64,000 nucleotides of DNA from the NCBI RefSeq assembly GCF_002744755.1, contig NZ_KZ319293.1, positions 62,001-126,000 of the forward strand, read 5' to 3'. Positions 27,921-37,897 of this stretch are shown piece by piece; positions within the stretch are counted from its first letter, which is position 1; every line of letters begins with the position of its first letter. A model generated the notes under the pieces. It had not been told where the DNA came from. It searched no databases and worked only from the letters and a program-made list of their open reading frames with translations. The position numbers and the translations under genes are program-made. Origin of the DNA: Leeuwenhoekiella nanhaiensis (lineage in GTDB: Bacteria; Bacteroidota; Bacteroidia; Flavobacteriales; Flavobacteriaceae).

Positions 27921-29351
27921 TTATTTTTTGGTTGCAGAATTACCCAGTCCTGTACGGGTCATCTGCCCCCAGGATTTTTTACCGCGTAATAAATCAATAT
28001 TTCCTTTCACAGCTGCCCACATCACAATAGGATGATAAAGCAAAGGCTCTAACAATGCTGTTCGCATAAGCTGAAACATGTACTTCGGCTTTTTATATTG
28101 CTGAAAGGAATATTCTTCAAAGTAAATCGCAGTTATTGAAAACAGAACAGAAAAGGAATAGATCACCAGAAAGAAAATGGAGAACACCGTCAGATTGACT
28201 TTCCCAAACAAAATCAAAATGATAAAGAACAGAATTCCTATAAATTCAAAAATAGGCGCTAACCACTCAAAAAACATCCAATACGGTGTACTGAGCAATC
28301 CCAACACGCCATACTTAGGATTAAAAAGCATTTTTTTATGCTTCATCAGGGTTTCTATAGTCCCGCGTGCCCAACGGTTACGCTGTCTCATTAAAATTTG
28401 TTTGTTTTCAGGAACCTCAGTCCAGCACAGGGGATCTGGCACAAAGCCCACGGTATAGGGAATATTCTGCTCGCGCATAATGCGGCGCATGCGCACCAGA
28501 AGTTCCATGTCTTCTCCTACCGTAGTATGATCATAACCCCCGGCTTCGATTACGGTTTTTTTATCAAACATCCCAAAAGCCCCCGAAATCAGCAACAAGC
28601 CATCAACCCGGGACCAGGCCATTCTGCCCATCAAAAAGGCTCTGAAATATTCCAGAATCTGAGCACGTGCAATGAACGTTCCCGGAAGTCGCACTTCAAG
28701 AATGCGCCCGTCTTCAATCACGCAGTTATTAGCAACACGAATAATTCCACCACTGGCGATAACTCGTCTGGTGTCGTTTAAAAAGGGTCTGATTAATTTC
28801 AATAGCGCGTTACGTTCCAGAATACAGTCTACATCAATACAACAAATGAGATCATGATTGCAGCAATTGATCCCGGTGTTCAGCGCATCGGCCTTGCCGC
28901 CATTTTCCTTATCAATAACCCGAAGATTTCGGTACGCCTTGATTTTTGATTTGTAGATCCCCCTCACTTTTTTAGTAGGAATATGATGGTAATGCACCAA
29001 TTCTTCGGGCTCGAGCTGAAAGGTATCGATCATTTTCTGCAGCGATCCATCCTTACTTCCGTCATTAATAATTACAATTTCAAAAGAAGGGTAGTTAAGT
29101 GTAAGTAAAGACCGAATGTTTTCAACCACATTAGCCTCCTCATTGTAGGCCGGTGCAAGAACTGAGATGGAAGGCAGATTGGCCGACTGTAAAAGCGCCA
29201 CTTCGTCCTGAAAGTTATTTTTACGCTTGTAATCTCTGATCTCTATGATTGAAAAAAAGGCCGAAAAAATATAGCCTGAGATTATGATCAGTCCATAGAC
29301 TAAAAACAGAATACTAAAAAGCTGTATTATTTCCTGAATGCCGATGCTCAA
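27921..29351 (-). CDS. Processive family 2 glycosyltransferase (PgaC-like)
   Basis: 476 residues. One N-terminal helix (about 10-38), a GT-A catalytic domain (about 58-340) and three or more C-terminal helices (about 345-430). Catalytic signs are NDGS at 96-99, DVD at 173-175, GED at 279-281 and QRNRW at 323-327, the Q..RW motif of processive synthases such as PgaC, BcsA and HasA. It would polymerise a sugar nucleotide at the inner membrane and pass the chain outward. The start codon is TTG; there is no nearby in-frame ATG. The outer-membrane barrel gene follows at 7 bases. No PgaD or c-di-GMP-binding PilZ domain is seen. Confidence 0.92.
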   Translation of the reverse strand: MSIGIQEIIQLFSILFLVYGLIIISGYIFSAFFSIIEIRDYKRKNNFQDEVALLQSANLPSISVLAPAYNEEANVVENIRSLLTLNYPSFEIVIINDGSKDGSLQKMIDTFQLEPEELVHYHHIPTKKVRGIYKSKIKAYRNLRVIDKENGGKADALNTGINCCNHDLICCIDVDCILERNALLKLIRPFLNDTRRVIASGGIIRVANNCVIEDGRILEVRLPGTFIARAQILEYFRAFLMGRMAWSRVDGLLLISGAFGMFDKKTVIEAGGYDHTTVGEDMELLVRMRRIMREQNIPYTVGFVPDPLCWTEVPENKQILMRQRNRWARGTIETLMKHKKMLFNPKYGVLGLLSTPYWMFFEWLAPIFEFIGILFFIILILFGKVNLTVFSIFFLVIYSFSVLFSITAIYFEEYSFQQYKKPKYMFQLMRTALLEPLLYHPIVMWAAVKGNIDLLRGKKSWGQMTRTGLGNSATKK

Positions 29352-29379
29352 GACGTGTTTTTCAAAGAAAGATAAAGAA

Positions 29380-29397
29380 CTTCCGTTAAAACGGAAG
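29380..29397 (-). terminator. Possible terminator or attenuator before the GT2 gene
   Basis: Perfect 8-bp stem CTTCCGTT/AACGGAAG with a two-base centre, followed on the minus strand by the T-rich TTCTTTATCTTTCTTT. It lies between the HEAT-repeat gene and the GT2 gene and could reduce read-through from the regulatory genes. Confidence 0.45.
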
Positions 29398-29491
29398 CGG
29401 GTTTTTGAATAAGCTTTGTGATCTCAATAAGATTTAACAGTAGCAGACTTATTTGGCCGGTCTGTTACTTGCTTTGGGTTCTCAATTACGA

Positions 29492-30589
29492 CTAGGCGCC
29501 CTGAAGCAATCTGAGTGAATAGTCTTTATACTCCTCCCAATCTTCCGTAATGGTATCCAGATCAATAAGTTTCTGTACCGGTATTTCGTCTTCAAAAGAA
29601 GATGCGATTTTATAATAGTCAATCTGAAGATTTTCCTCTTCCTTACTAATACAACCCACTAAAGTACGTAAATCTTTGGCGGTGCCTATTCGTTCAATAG
29701 CATAAAGTATGGCTCTTTTATTTGCCGGAGTTTCAAAGGGAAAATTCGCAGACATGAGCTGTAAGGCATCAGGAACTTCCATAATCTTTAACGAATTTAT
29801 GGCTTGTGCCCGCACCGCTGCTTCTGTGTGATCTAAGGCTTCAATTAATAACGGAATGTTTTGGAACTGATTAAAGCTCACTACCATTTTGATGCAAAAA
29901 ACAACTACACTGCTTTTTTCGTGATTGAACCATCTGGCAAAATCAGGTACTTCCAGGTCAAAGTTTTTGAGGCTATTTTCAATAAATACCTGCTGCCATA
30001 GGGTTAACTCCTGATCCAGATCGTCCAGGAAACCAAGTGGATTTTCTTTTGAGGTATTTAAAAAATAGAGCATTGCCTGTTGTCTCAGCTCTACTTTTTT
30101 AGATTTTATAAGTGGTGCCACCAATTCCTGAGGCACGCTAATTCCTAACTTGGAAAAAGCATAAAGCGCACGAACTTGTTTAAACCAGGCTTTTTTCTTG
30201 AGATCCTTAAGTAAAAATGCATACAAACCCAAACCGTAAAACAATTCTTTAATAGCTTCTGAAGACTCACCTTTTAGATTTTCATCAAAAATTAGAGTTT
30301 GTTTGATAGCCAGCTTATGATCAAAGGAGGTCTTTAGGTGTCTAAACTTAAAATCACCGAGTTGTGAAGCCTTTTCAAAATCTTCGTCAAAAAGAAAGTG
30401 ATTATAAAAATCAATGAGTTTTACATCAAACTTTATACGATAGGCCTCTCTGCGGTTTTTTACGATGCGTAAAACAAGCACAAGCGCTATAAATAATAGC
30501 GTTAGGATCAGAAAGGAAATACTGAGCGTGAGATTGACCTTTAAAATATAGGGCCAGTTCTCTAACTCTTTTAATGAGTTAAGTTGCAT
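29492..30589 (-). CDS. HEAT-repeat membrane protein
   Basis: 365 residues. One membrane helix near the N-terminus (about 17-40, LSISFLILTLLFIALVLVL) is followed by a cytoplasmic part of repeated antiparallel helices. HEAT-like units are clear at about 130-180 (KSKKVELRQQAMLYFL) and 235-300 (LDHTEAAVRAQAINSLKIMEVPDALQLM). Such scaffolds bind other proteins. It stands between the response regulator (80 bases) and the glycosyltransferase (140 bases), so it may carry the regulator's signal to the synthase at the membrane (inference). Confidence 0.82.
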   Translation of the reverse strand: MQLNSLKELENWPYILKVNLTLSISFLILTLLFIALVLVLRIVKNRREAYRIKFDVKLIDFYNHFLFDEDFEKASQLGDFKFRHLKTSFDHKLAIKQTLIFDENLKGESSEAIKELFYGLGLYAFLLKDLKKKAWFKQVRALYAFSKLGISVPQELVAPLIKSKKVELRQQAMLYFLNTSKENPLGFLDDLDQELTLWQQVFIENSLKNFDLEVPDFARWFNHEKSSVVVFCIKMVVSFNQFQNIPLLIEALDHTEAAVRAQAINSLKIMEVPDALQLMSANFPFETPANKRAILYAIERIGTAKDLRTLVGCISKEEENLQIDYYKIASSFEDEIPVQKLIDLDTITEDWEEYKDYSLRLLQGA

Positions 30590-30669
30590 GATTGTAATAA
30601 ATTGAGACTTGGGGAAGTCGGTTTTTATTTATGAAATTCTTCTATATCTAATTTGTTTTAATTTTAAAA

Positions 30670-31035
30670 TTAAACTTTAGCCAGAGTACGCTTTACTCGT
30701 AGCGACAATTCATTAGGACTAAATGGTTTTGTGATGAAATCATCTACTCCCAGCGTAAATGCCTCGGTTATGATATCTTCCTGAGTGGAAGTTGACAAAA
30801 CAATTACCGGAATATTGGGGTATTCTGTTTTAATAAACTCAATGATTTCATTTCCCGAGATAAACGGAAGCATTAAATCAGTAAGAATTAAATCAAAATG
30901 ACCTTCGCTCAGCAACTTCATGGCCGTTCTTCCATCTTCGGCCACCACTACGTCATAACCGTCTTTCTTAAGCTTAAACTCAAGTGACTTGACGACCATG
31001 GGATTATCTTCAATTACCAGTATTTTTCTATTCAT
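30670..31035 (-). CDS. Single-domain response regulator of the polysaccharide locus
   Basis: 121-residue receiver with E9-D10, phospho-acceptor D53 (LTDLMLPF) and K103 (TKPF). The ATG overlaps the stop of the receiver-HPt gene by four bases (ATGA), so the two are translationally coupled. Without a DNA-binding domain it should act by protein contact, probably as the final acceptor of the relay H699, D985 or D1131, then H206 of the HPt protein, then D53 (inference). Confidence 0.94.
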   Translation of the reverse strand: MNRKILVIEDNPMVVKSLEFKLKKDGYDVVVAEDGRTAMKLLSEGHFDLILTDLMLPFISGNEIIEFIKTEYPNIPVIVLSTSTQEDIITEAFTLGVDDFITKPFSPNELSLRVKRTLAKV

Positions 31036-31829
31036 GATAAATTCTGTTCCTGTGAAAAATCGTTTTTAAGTTGCTTCTCAACCTGAACGTATTCTTCTTC
31101 TAAATCTTCTACATAACTCTTAAAATCGGCTGGTTTTGCGTGATGCGCTAAAAAGTTACAAAGCTCTGCTCCCCGCGTATTTAAAATCATTTCAAAAGAG
31201 GGCTTGATATTATGTGCAAGTTCCGCAACTGCCTGATAATCCTTCGATGCCAATACTTTTTTCATCTCTTCGATTCTGGGAGCAACGGTATCCATGAAAA
31301 TCTGAATACTTTGTTCTATAAAAACCAGATCTCCGTCTGAAAGCTCTTTTAAATAGTCTAGCGAATACAGTGATTCTACGGCTGTGTTTTTTTCTGTTAA
31401 AAGAGCTTCAACTTTTTCAAATTCGTCCCTATCAAAAGGTTTTTTTAGTACCCCATAAACACCGAGGTCGGTTTCAAATTGCTCTTTATCAACAGAACAT
31501 ACAAATACCTTGCCTTTAAAATGCAACTCGTCAATTAAATAATTAAGCGTTTGAGCAGCTCCCATGGGTTTTGCGAACTCATCAATTACCAAAACATCAA
31601 CGGGTTTACTTTCTTTAATATGCTGTATGGCCCCCATCGCTGAATTAAAGTTTATGACCAGAAAATTATCCCTGTCAAAATGTTCATTAAACAGGCTCTG
31701 TGCATCGCGATCAGCATCAATAAAGAGAATATGTTTTAAAGTTGAATTCAAGTTTGTAGGGTTTGTTTTAGGTTTTCTTGAAAGTTCGTTGATTTTAAAA
31801 TTAGGAGACAACCTTTTGTTCCTCAGCAT
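31032..31829 (-). CDS. Receiver-HPt phosphotransfer protein
   Basis: 265 residues in two parts. Residues about 32-140 are receiver-like: acidic pair at D38 and D40 (FIDAD), candidate phospho-acceptor D83 (VIDEF), and the KPFD lysine at 130. Residues about 160-260 form an HPt helical bundle with H206 in AELAHNIKPSFEM, matching the AHxLK pattern. The receiver has low similarity to standard CheY domains. The gene overlaps the end of the hybrid-kinase gene by 29 bases and the next regulator by 4, so stoichiometric production is likely. No earlier in-frame start is better. Confidence 0.88.
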   Translation of the reverse strand: MLRNKRLSPNFKINELSRKPKTNPTNLNSTLKHILFIDADRDAQSLFNEHFDRDNFLVINFNSAMGAIQHIKESKPVDVLVIDEFAKPMGAAQTLNYLIDELHFKGKVFVCSVDKEQFETDLGVYGVLKKPFDRDEFEKVEALLTEKNTAVESLYSLDYLKELSDGDLVFIEQSIQIFMDTVAPRIEEMKKVLASKDYQAVAELAHNIKPSFEMILNTRGAELCNFLAHHAKPADFKSYVEDLEEEYVQVEKQLKNDFSQEQNLS

Positions 31830-34800
31830 TTTTGGTTGATACAGCTTTTACCAGACATTTTTTGAGATCCTCAAGCACAATAGGTTTTGCGATGTAATCG
31901 TCCATATCCTGTTCCAGACAGCGCTCGCGTTCTCCCTTAATGGCCCGTGCCGTAAGTGCGATTATGGGCGTGCGCTTTGCGGAATCACGCTCCAATTTGC
32001 GTATTTCCTCGGTCGCTTCAAAACCGCTCATAACCGGCATCTGAACATCCATAAGAATAAAATCTATGGCATTTTCTTTAAATGCATCTACAGCTTCCTG
32101 ACCATTATCTGCCTCAATTATTTTTGCAGCAGGAATAACTTTAGCCAGTATGGTACGGGTTAGAAACTTATTAACCGGATTATCTTCAGCAAAAAGCACG
32201 GTTATCTCTAAATTGGTCAGATCAACTTCTTCTTTTTGTTCTTTTTTATCAGATAATGGGGTTTTCTGAGGCTGCTCTAAAGACCCCAGATACTCCATCA
32301 ATTGATCGCGTAATACGGGCTTAACAATTTTGTGATCAATGTCCAGGTCCTTACTTTTCTGTGCTATTTCCTGATCGTGACCCGAGCTGTGCATCAATAG
32401 CATTGCAAGTTGAGACTTACTAATCTTAAGTTCATTACGCAAATGACTTATCAAATCTAGACCATTCAAATACGGCATATGAAAATCAATAATCGCAAGG
32501 TCAAATTGGGTGTCCCGCTCTAATATTTCGATGGCATCGATTCCGTTAGAAACCAAAGTAGTCTCAATATTCCGGTCCTTAAGCATTTCATCTAAAATGA
32601 TGCGGTTATTTTTATTATCATCAACAACCAGAACCCGCTTAAGCGAACGTTTAAATGCAGGTTTAACCTCTACATTTTCAACAGAATTAAAATCTACTTC
32701 AAAAGAAAAGGTTGTTCCCACGCCCAGTTCGCTGCTTACCTTGAGATTACTTTTCATCAAACCAAGCAGTTTATTGCTTATCGTAAGTCCTAAACCGGTA
32801 CCGCCATACTTGCGTGTAGTGGAAGAATCTTCCTGATCAAAAGCCCTGAATATTTTCTTAAGATTTTGTGGAGCTATACCAATACCGGTATCACGAAGCG
32901 AAAATAAATACCTTGTTTTACCGGATTTATCTACTTTACCCAGCTGCTCCACCTTAAGTTCGATTTCCCCCTTATGGGTAAATTTCACCGCATTACTAAT
33001 CAGGTTAATGAGTATTTGACGAAGGCGCAGCCCATCTGCCATCACAAAATTATCAAACTCGTTGGGTAGGTTGAGCAGAATCTCCAGTCCCTTTTTATGG
33101 GCAGCCTGCTTAACCATTTCTACCGTGCGTCCGCATACATCTACGATGTCAATACGCTCGTGACTCAATTCGAGCTTACCCGCTTCAATTTTTGAAAAAT
33201 CCAGGATATCATTAATTAGATCAAGTAAAGAAACCGCTGAAGAATACGCTGTCTCCGCATATTGCGCCTGATTTTCATTTAATGGTGTTTTAAGTAGCAA
33301 ATCAGTAAAACCAATTACTCCATTGAGTGGAGTACGTATTTCGTGGCTCATATTAGCCAAAAACTCTGATTTTGATTTACTTGCGGCTTCGGCTTTTAGT
33401 TTTGAACGCCTTAGCGACTCTTCCATCTCTTTAAGACTGCTGATGTCTGTAGCTATACCCAGATATCCCTTTAAGCGTCCTTTTTCATCATGAACACCTG
33501 AGGTGATAAGTTGCCCAGCAAACTTTCTGCCGTCTTTACGTACATAGGTCCATTCAGTAGGGTTACGATCTCCCATACGATAAGCGTAGGTAAATATCTG
33601 ATCTGTATTTAGTTTCGTATCATATTTGAGCTCCAAACGCTTCTTATAATCTATAATTTCGTCCTCAACATGGAAAATCTTGGGAGTCTGTTTACCCACA
33701 ACATCCTCTGCGGGATATCCCAATAGATTTTCCGCCCCCTTATTGAATTTTCTAATGACGTGATTGAGGTCTGTCTCTATAATAATCACTTCGGAAGTGG
33801 CATCAAGCAAAACCTGCATATCGTTTAAACTGCGCTGCAATTCTTTCTTGGCCTTGATATTTTCGGTCATATCTACCACCTGACCTATTAAGGAAGATAT
33901 GTGCCCATTTTCATCATACAAAGCTGAGACTGTGAGAAAACAGTGTACGAGTTGCCCGTTTTTATGTACATACCGCTTCTCAATCTGATAGGAATCTATC
34001 TTTTTATTGAGAATCTCTGAGAAGAATTTAATGTCGTTATCTCGGTCTTCCTCGTGGGTGATTTGGGCCAAACTCAGCTCCCACAACTCTTCTTGCGTAT
34101 AACCAACCATTTGGGCCAGATTATTATTAACCAAAACCCAATCTCCGTGGAGGTCTACAACTGCCATCCCGTTAGGTGAATTTTCAAAAACACGCTTAAA
34201 TCGGGCAGCACTTTTTTGAGCCAAAATTTCTAATTTCTTTTGCTGGGTAATGTCTTCAACCTGAGTGATGACCAGATTATTTGCTAAATGCGCATCTTTT
34301 ACGATAGAGCTTGACATGCTGCACCATATCACGCGACCTGAGGAATGATAACATTCCACATCCATCTTATAGCTGTCAATTTCTCCGGCAATAAGAGCTC
34401 TGCGCTTTTCTCTGGCCTCTTCCAAATATTCCGGTTTTATAACATCTGCAAAAGTATAATTGAGCACTTCTTCTTCGGTAAGCGACTGTAACCCAAAAAT
34501 GTTAACCGCTGCTTTATTAACCATGAAAAGTTCTGTGGTATTTTTAACCAAAACAATACCTACGGCCGAATTATCAAAAATCTCTTTAAAACGCAGCTCT
34601 GCGTCCTGTCTTGCAAATTCCTGATTCTTAGCCTCTGTTATATCCTGAAAAGCACCATAAACCCGCAAACACTTACCGTCCTTCATTTCAGCCTTTGCGA
34701 CACTGCGTACCCATTTCTCGGAACCGTCGGCACAAACAAGGATAAATTCATCATCATAAGGCTCTCCTTTCTCAACAGCATTCTGAAAACATTGCGTTAT

Positions 34801-35439
34801 CTTTTCCCGGCTCCAGCCTTCTTTAAAAAAATTAATGGCCTCATCAAGCTGTGGCCGGTAATCGGCGGGTACTTCGTGAATTTTATTGATGTAGGGCGTC
34901 CAGGTAATTTTTTGTTTGACAAGGTCTACTTCCCAGCCTCCTACACGAGCCAGCTCATTGCTTTCTTCATAAATTTCAGAAAACGAACGCAGACGCTTTA
35001 TTTTACTTTCGTAGAGCTCAATCTGCGCATTTTTACTGAATTTTCGTGTAAATTTCAGTATCAGATGAGACGATTCATGTTCCTCTTCAATAACCAGGGC
35101 GTTAGCCTTTACCACTAGAGGTGTACCATCTGCCCGTAAGAAAGAAAATAAATACTTCTTTTTTAAATTATCGCCCTCATTTACCGTTTTTAAGATCTCA
35201 GCCAGGGTATATCTACCCGGTACACCAAGAACACTATTCCATTTTTCATCTATTTCGTCATCAGGAATAGCATCATATTTAAGAATGGAAAAAAGGCTTT
35301 TGGTTATATAAAAATCTTGGGGGCTATCTAAACGGCAGTAGTAAATGCCGTGATAGGGAGTATCGCTAAGCCATTGAAATACTGTTTCGTTAGAACCTAC
35401 AAGGTTTTGAAATGATTTCCTAAGGGTAGTTTTAGACAT
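31801..35439 (-). CDS. Multi-PAS hybrid sensor histidine kinase, two receivers
   Basis: 1212 residues, no membrane helix seen. About five PAS units cover residues 15-690 (for example [69 protein letters not shown]). HisKA has H699 in SHEIRTP; HATPase shows NAVKF, DTGIGI and GTGLGL. Two receivers follow with D985 (IIDFHMP) and D1131 (LMDVQMP). It is a soluble multi-signal input kinase like those that feed an HPt relay. It is the first gene of the run leading to the polysaccharide genes and overlaps the HPt gene by 29 bases. Confidence 0.95.
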   Translation of the reverse strand: MSKTTLRKSFQNLVGSNETVFQWLSDTPYHGIYYCRLDSPQDFYITKSLFSILKYDAIPDDEIDEKWNSVLGVPGRYTLAEILKTVNEGDNLKKKYLFSFLRADGTPLVVKANALVIEEEHESSHLILKFTRKFSKNAQIELYESKIKRLRSFSEIYEESNELARVGGWEVDLVKQKITWTPYINKIHEVPADYRPQLDEAINFFKEGWSREKITQCFQNAVEKGEPYDDEFILVCADGSEKWVRSVAKAEMKDGKCLRVYGAFQDITEAKNQEFARQDAELRFKEIFDNSAVGIVLVKNTTELFMVNKAAVNIFGLQSLTEEEVLNYTFADVIKPEYLEEAREKRRALIAGEIDSYKMDVECYHSSGRVIWCSMSSSIVKDAHLANNLVITQVEDITQQKKLEILAQKSAARFKRVFENSPNGMAVVDLHGDWVLVNNNLAQMVGYTQEELWELSLAQITHEEDRDNDIKFFSEILNKKIDSYQIEKRYVHKNGQLVHCFLTVSALYDENGHISSLIGQVVDMTENIKAKKELQRSLNDMQVLLDATSEVIIIETDLNHVIRKFNKGAENLLGYPAEDVVGKQTPKIFHVEDEIIDYKKRLELKYDTKLNTDQIFTYAYRMGDRNPTEWTYVRKDGRKFAGQLITSGVHDEKGRLKGYLGIATDISSLKEMEESLRRSKLKAEAASKSKSEFLANMSHEIRTPLNGVIGFTDLLLKTPLNENQAQYAETAYSSAVSLLDLINDILDFSKIEAGKLELSHERIDIVDVCGRTVEMVKQAAHKKGLEILLNLPNEFDNFVMADGLRLRQILINLISNAVKFTHKGEIELKVEQLGKVDKSGKTRYLFSLRDTGIGIAPQNLKKIFRAFDQEDSSTTRKYGGTGLGLTISNKLLGLMKSNLKVSSELGVGTTFSFEVDFNSVENVEVKPAFKRSLKRVLVVDDNKNNRIILDEMLKDRNIETTLVSNGIDAIEILERDTQFDLAIIDFHMPYLNGLDLISHLRNELKISKSQLAMLLMHSSGHDQEIAQKSKDLDIDHKIVKPVLRDQLMEYLGSLEQPQKTPLSDKKEQKEEVDLTNLEITVLFAEDNPVNKFLTRTILAKVIPAAKIIEADNGQEAVDAFKENAIDFILMDVQMPVMSGFEATEEIRKLERDSAKRTPIIALTARAIKGERERCLEQDMDDYIAKPIVLEDLKKCLVKAVSTKNAEEQKVVS

Positions 35440-35552
35440 CGCTAAACTCGTTTAAGTTGGGTCTTACGAATATAAAACATTTAATCTATTAAAAAATGTA
35501 TTTCATCGATATAATCGATATTTTAACACTTTTAATCGAAATATACCGCGTT

Positions 35553-36791
35553 TTAACCTGTTAAAGATATCCTCTCCTGTCCTGTAGAGCCTTTTTCACC
35601 TTTTGTTAGGTGAAACTTCTTAGACACCTCAAGACCAGGCTCCGTGCGGTGCGACACAAATAGTATCGCCACATCAGAACCGCTGCTTAGTGTATTAATA
35701 AGACTTACAACCAGAGCTGCATCAGCGTCACCTAATGCAAAGGTTGGTTCATCTAAAATAAGAAGTGGCGGATTTTTAATCATCGCCCGGGCAATAAGCA
35801 CCAGACGCTTAGCTACTTCACTAAGGTCTCTAAACCGTTTTGTTGCTTTATCCTGCAGCCCTATAAGCTCTATCCATTCTTCAGCTATTTTACGTTCCAG
35901 AGTGGTAGGACGTTTATATAAGCCCACGCTATCGTATATGCCGCCGATTATCATATCAGAAACGCTATGCATCCCATCAAAACGCTCGGTAAGAACTGGG
36001 GTGACATAGCCTATTTTCTTTTTAATTTCCCAGACGCTTTCTCCACTTCCTTTTTTGGAACCAAAGATATACAGCTCTTTGCCATAGCCCTTTACACTAT
36101 CGCCGGTAATCATAGAAAGTAAAGTCGTTTTACCCGAACCATTTACTCCGGTAAGCTGCCAGGATTCCCCCCTTTTTACCTGCCAGTTAATATGTTGCAA
36201 AACCGGTTTTTCTCCAAAAGCGACCGAAATATCCCGAAAATCAATAAGTACCTCGGAAAGATTGTAATAGGTGACCAAAGCTTTTGGGATGGGTTTTTGG
36301 GATATTTTATGTTGAAAGAACTTTGCTTTTTCTAAAGTTCGCCCTTTTACGAAGCGTCCGTCTTTCCAATGAAGCGCCATGTTGCAAAAAGCCAAAATAT
36401 CTTCGCTTCGGGTATAGAACTGTATGATTGTGGTTGTTTCAGCCAGAACTTTAAATTGCTCTTTTATGTGAGCTACGGTTTCAGCATCTAAACCATCAAA
36501 AGGATGATCGAGTATTATAAAATCAGGATTCTGGGCAAGTTGGTAATTTAAAAGCAGCTTTTTACGCTCCCCGGTAGACTTGGTGAGCAGGCTCTCTTCA
36601 CCGGATGTCAGTACTTTTTCGCCCAGACGGTATTCCAGATCCAGATATTTTTGTAAGGTATATTCTGAAAACAAATAACCCTTTTCACCTGCTTCATCTT
36701 GCAGCCATTCCTCCTCCAGAAGCCCAACCAGGTCTGGCTTCCTGAGGTTCCCTTTAGTGCTGTTAAATGCGTAATGTGTTCTTGAAACCAT
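35553..36791 (-). CDS. ModF/PhrA-like double ABC ATPase, first half truncated
   Basis: 412 residues. The second ABC domain (about 185-400) is complete in outline: Walker A GVNGSGKTT, Walker B LLILDEPT, H-loop SHR; its signature reads LSEVAKR instead of LSGGQ. The first half (about 1-160) has a signature-like STGERKK and a Walker B-like FIILDHPFDGLD but no Walker A, since the gene starts where the post-Walker A part would be. In E. coli ModF both halves have Walker A. The N-terminus cannot be extended because the oxidoreductase gene ends 5 bases upstream. One composite ATP site could still form. Partner and substrate unknown. Confidence 0.82.
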   Translation of the reverse strand: MVSRTHYAFNSTKGNLRKPDLVGLLEEEWLQDEAGEKGYLFSEYTLQKYLDLEYRLGEKVLTSGEESLLTKSTGERKKLLLNYQLAQNPDFIILDHPFDGLDAETVAHIKEQFKVLAETTTIIQFYTRSEDILAFCNMALHWKDGRFVKGRTLEKAKFFQHKISQKPIPKALVTYYNLSEVLIDFRDISVAFGEKPVLQHINWQVKRGESWQLTGVNGSGKTTLLSMITGDSVKGYGKELYIFGSKKGSGESVWEIKKKIGYVTPVLTERFDGMHSVSDMIIGGIYDSVGLYKRPTTLERKIAEEWIELIGLQDKATKRFRDLSEVAKRLVLIARAMIKNPPLLILDEPTFALGDADAALVVSLINTLSSGSDVAILFVSHRTEPGLEVSKKFHLTKGEKGSTGQERISLTG

Positions 36792-36796
36792 CTAAC

Positions 36797-37768
36797 CTAA
36801 ACTTCTAAAACCAGTTTACCTATGTGTGTACTGCTTTCCATCAGCTCATGTGCTTTGGCGGCTTCAGCCAGAGGGAAGGTTTTATCTATAAAAACCCGAA
36901 TAGCGCCCGATTCAAGCAGCGGCCAAATATGACTCTTCAAATCCTTGGCTATTTTCTCTTTAACTGCAACAGGCTGTGGTTTAAGAAGGCTTCCGGTAAG
37001 GATCAACTGTTTACTCATCAGCATCCATAAATCAATTTGAGGCTTTAATCCATTCATACCGTTTATGTGTACCAAACGCCCTTTTTGAGCAAGCAAGCTC
37101 ATGTTTTTAAGGGTATAATCGCCCCCAACCATATCGAGAATTACATGGATCTTTTCCTCTTTATAAACTTCCTGAAAATCTTCTTTCTTGTAATTGATTA
37201 CCCGGGCTAACTGGTGTTCCTTAATAAAACGCAGCTTTTCGTCTGACCCCACAGTAGTAAACGTGTTCAATCCTAAAGCTTTGGCCATTTGCAAACCCAT
37301 AATTCCGATACCGCTGGTGCCGCCGTGAATGAGCAAACCTTCGCCGCGTTTGGCTTCTGCCTGTATAAACACATTAAACCACACGGTAAAAAGGACCTCC
37401 GGCAAAGCCGCGGCTTCCACAAAACTAAATCCGTCAGGCACCGGAAGACACAAACGCGCATCTACACAGATCTCTGTTGCGTAGCCCCCACCGGCTACCA
37501 GAGCACAAACCGCATCCCCCTTCCGGAAACCGGATACATCTGAAGCGGTCTCGAGAATTACACCGGCAACCTCAAGGCCGGGAATGGTAGCCTTTTTGGT
37601 CTGACCCCCATAAGCATCGGGATTCTTACGCGTTAAAATATCGCTTCGGTTTAGCCCTGCCGCATTAATGGCAATGCGTACCTGCCCCGCTTTAAGCTGC
37701 GGAGTTTCGGTTTCTTTTAGGTGCAATACTTCGGGCCCTCCGGCTTCTGTTATAATTACGGCTTTCAA
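36797..37768 (-). CDS. NAD(P)H:quinone oxidoreductase-like MDR protein
   Basis: 323-residue zinc-free medium-chain reductase of the quinone oxidoreductase (QOR) family. Signs: GLNRSDILTRK near residue 40, GLEVAGVI, the nucleotide loop HGGTSGIGIMGLQMAK (about 148-163), and INGMNGLKPQIDLWMLM. The start codon must be TTG at 37766-37768; an in-frame stop lies three codons before it and no ATG occurs in the first 60 codons. The leader contains nine copies of ATTGCT. It is followed at 5 bases by the ModF-like gene. Confidence 0.9.
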   Translation of the reverse strand: MKAVIITEAGGPEVLHLKETETPQLKAGQVRIAINAAGLNRSDILTRKNPDAYGGQTKKATIPGLEVAGVILETASDVSGFRKGDAVCALVAGGGYATEICVDARLCLPVPDGFSFVEAAALPEVLFTVWFNVFIQAEAKRGEGLLIHGGTSGIGIMGLQMAKALGLNTFTTVGSDEKLRFIKEHQLARVINYKKEDFQEVYKEEKIHVILDMVGGDYTLKNMSLLAQKGRLVHINGMNGLKPQIDLWMLMSKQLILTGSLLKPQPVAVKEKIAKDLKSHIWPLLESGAIRVFIDKTFPLAEAAKAHELMESSTHIGKLVLEV

Positions 37769-37782
37769 ATTGTTTTATTTTT

Positions 37783-37836
37783 ATTGCTATTGCTATTGCT
37801 ATTGCTATTGCTATTGCTATTGCTATTGCTATTGCT
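37783..37836. repeat. 6-bp microsatellite ATTGCT, nine perfect copies
   Basis: Nine uninterrupted hexamers ending in a partial copy (ATT). On the strand of the oxidoreductase gene the unit reads AGCAAT. The array begins 14 bases upstream of the TTG start, in the leader. Confidence 0.97.
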
Positions 37837-37847
37837 ATTTAAAAAAT

Positions 37848-37879
37848 AAAGCCCTTAATCAGGAATGAAGAAGGGCTTT
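37848..37879 (-). terminator. Terminator of lpdA
   Basis: Perfect 9-bp stem AAAGCCCTT/AAGGGCTTT around a 14-base loop, followed on the minus strand by CTTTATTTTTT. It begins 19 bases after the lpdA stop codon. Confidence 0.85.
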
Positions 37880-37897
37880 TAAAGATTTCGTTACAGC

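Noticed and set aside
30600-30640. GACTT/AAGTC hairpin in the spacer before the HEAT gene considered as a terminator
   Set aside because: The T-rich side is on the + strand, where no gene is transcribed toward it.
37783-37836. ATTGCT array considered as a CRISPR-like array
   Set aside because: The units are contiguous 6-mers with no spacers and no cas genes nearby.
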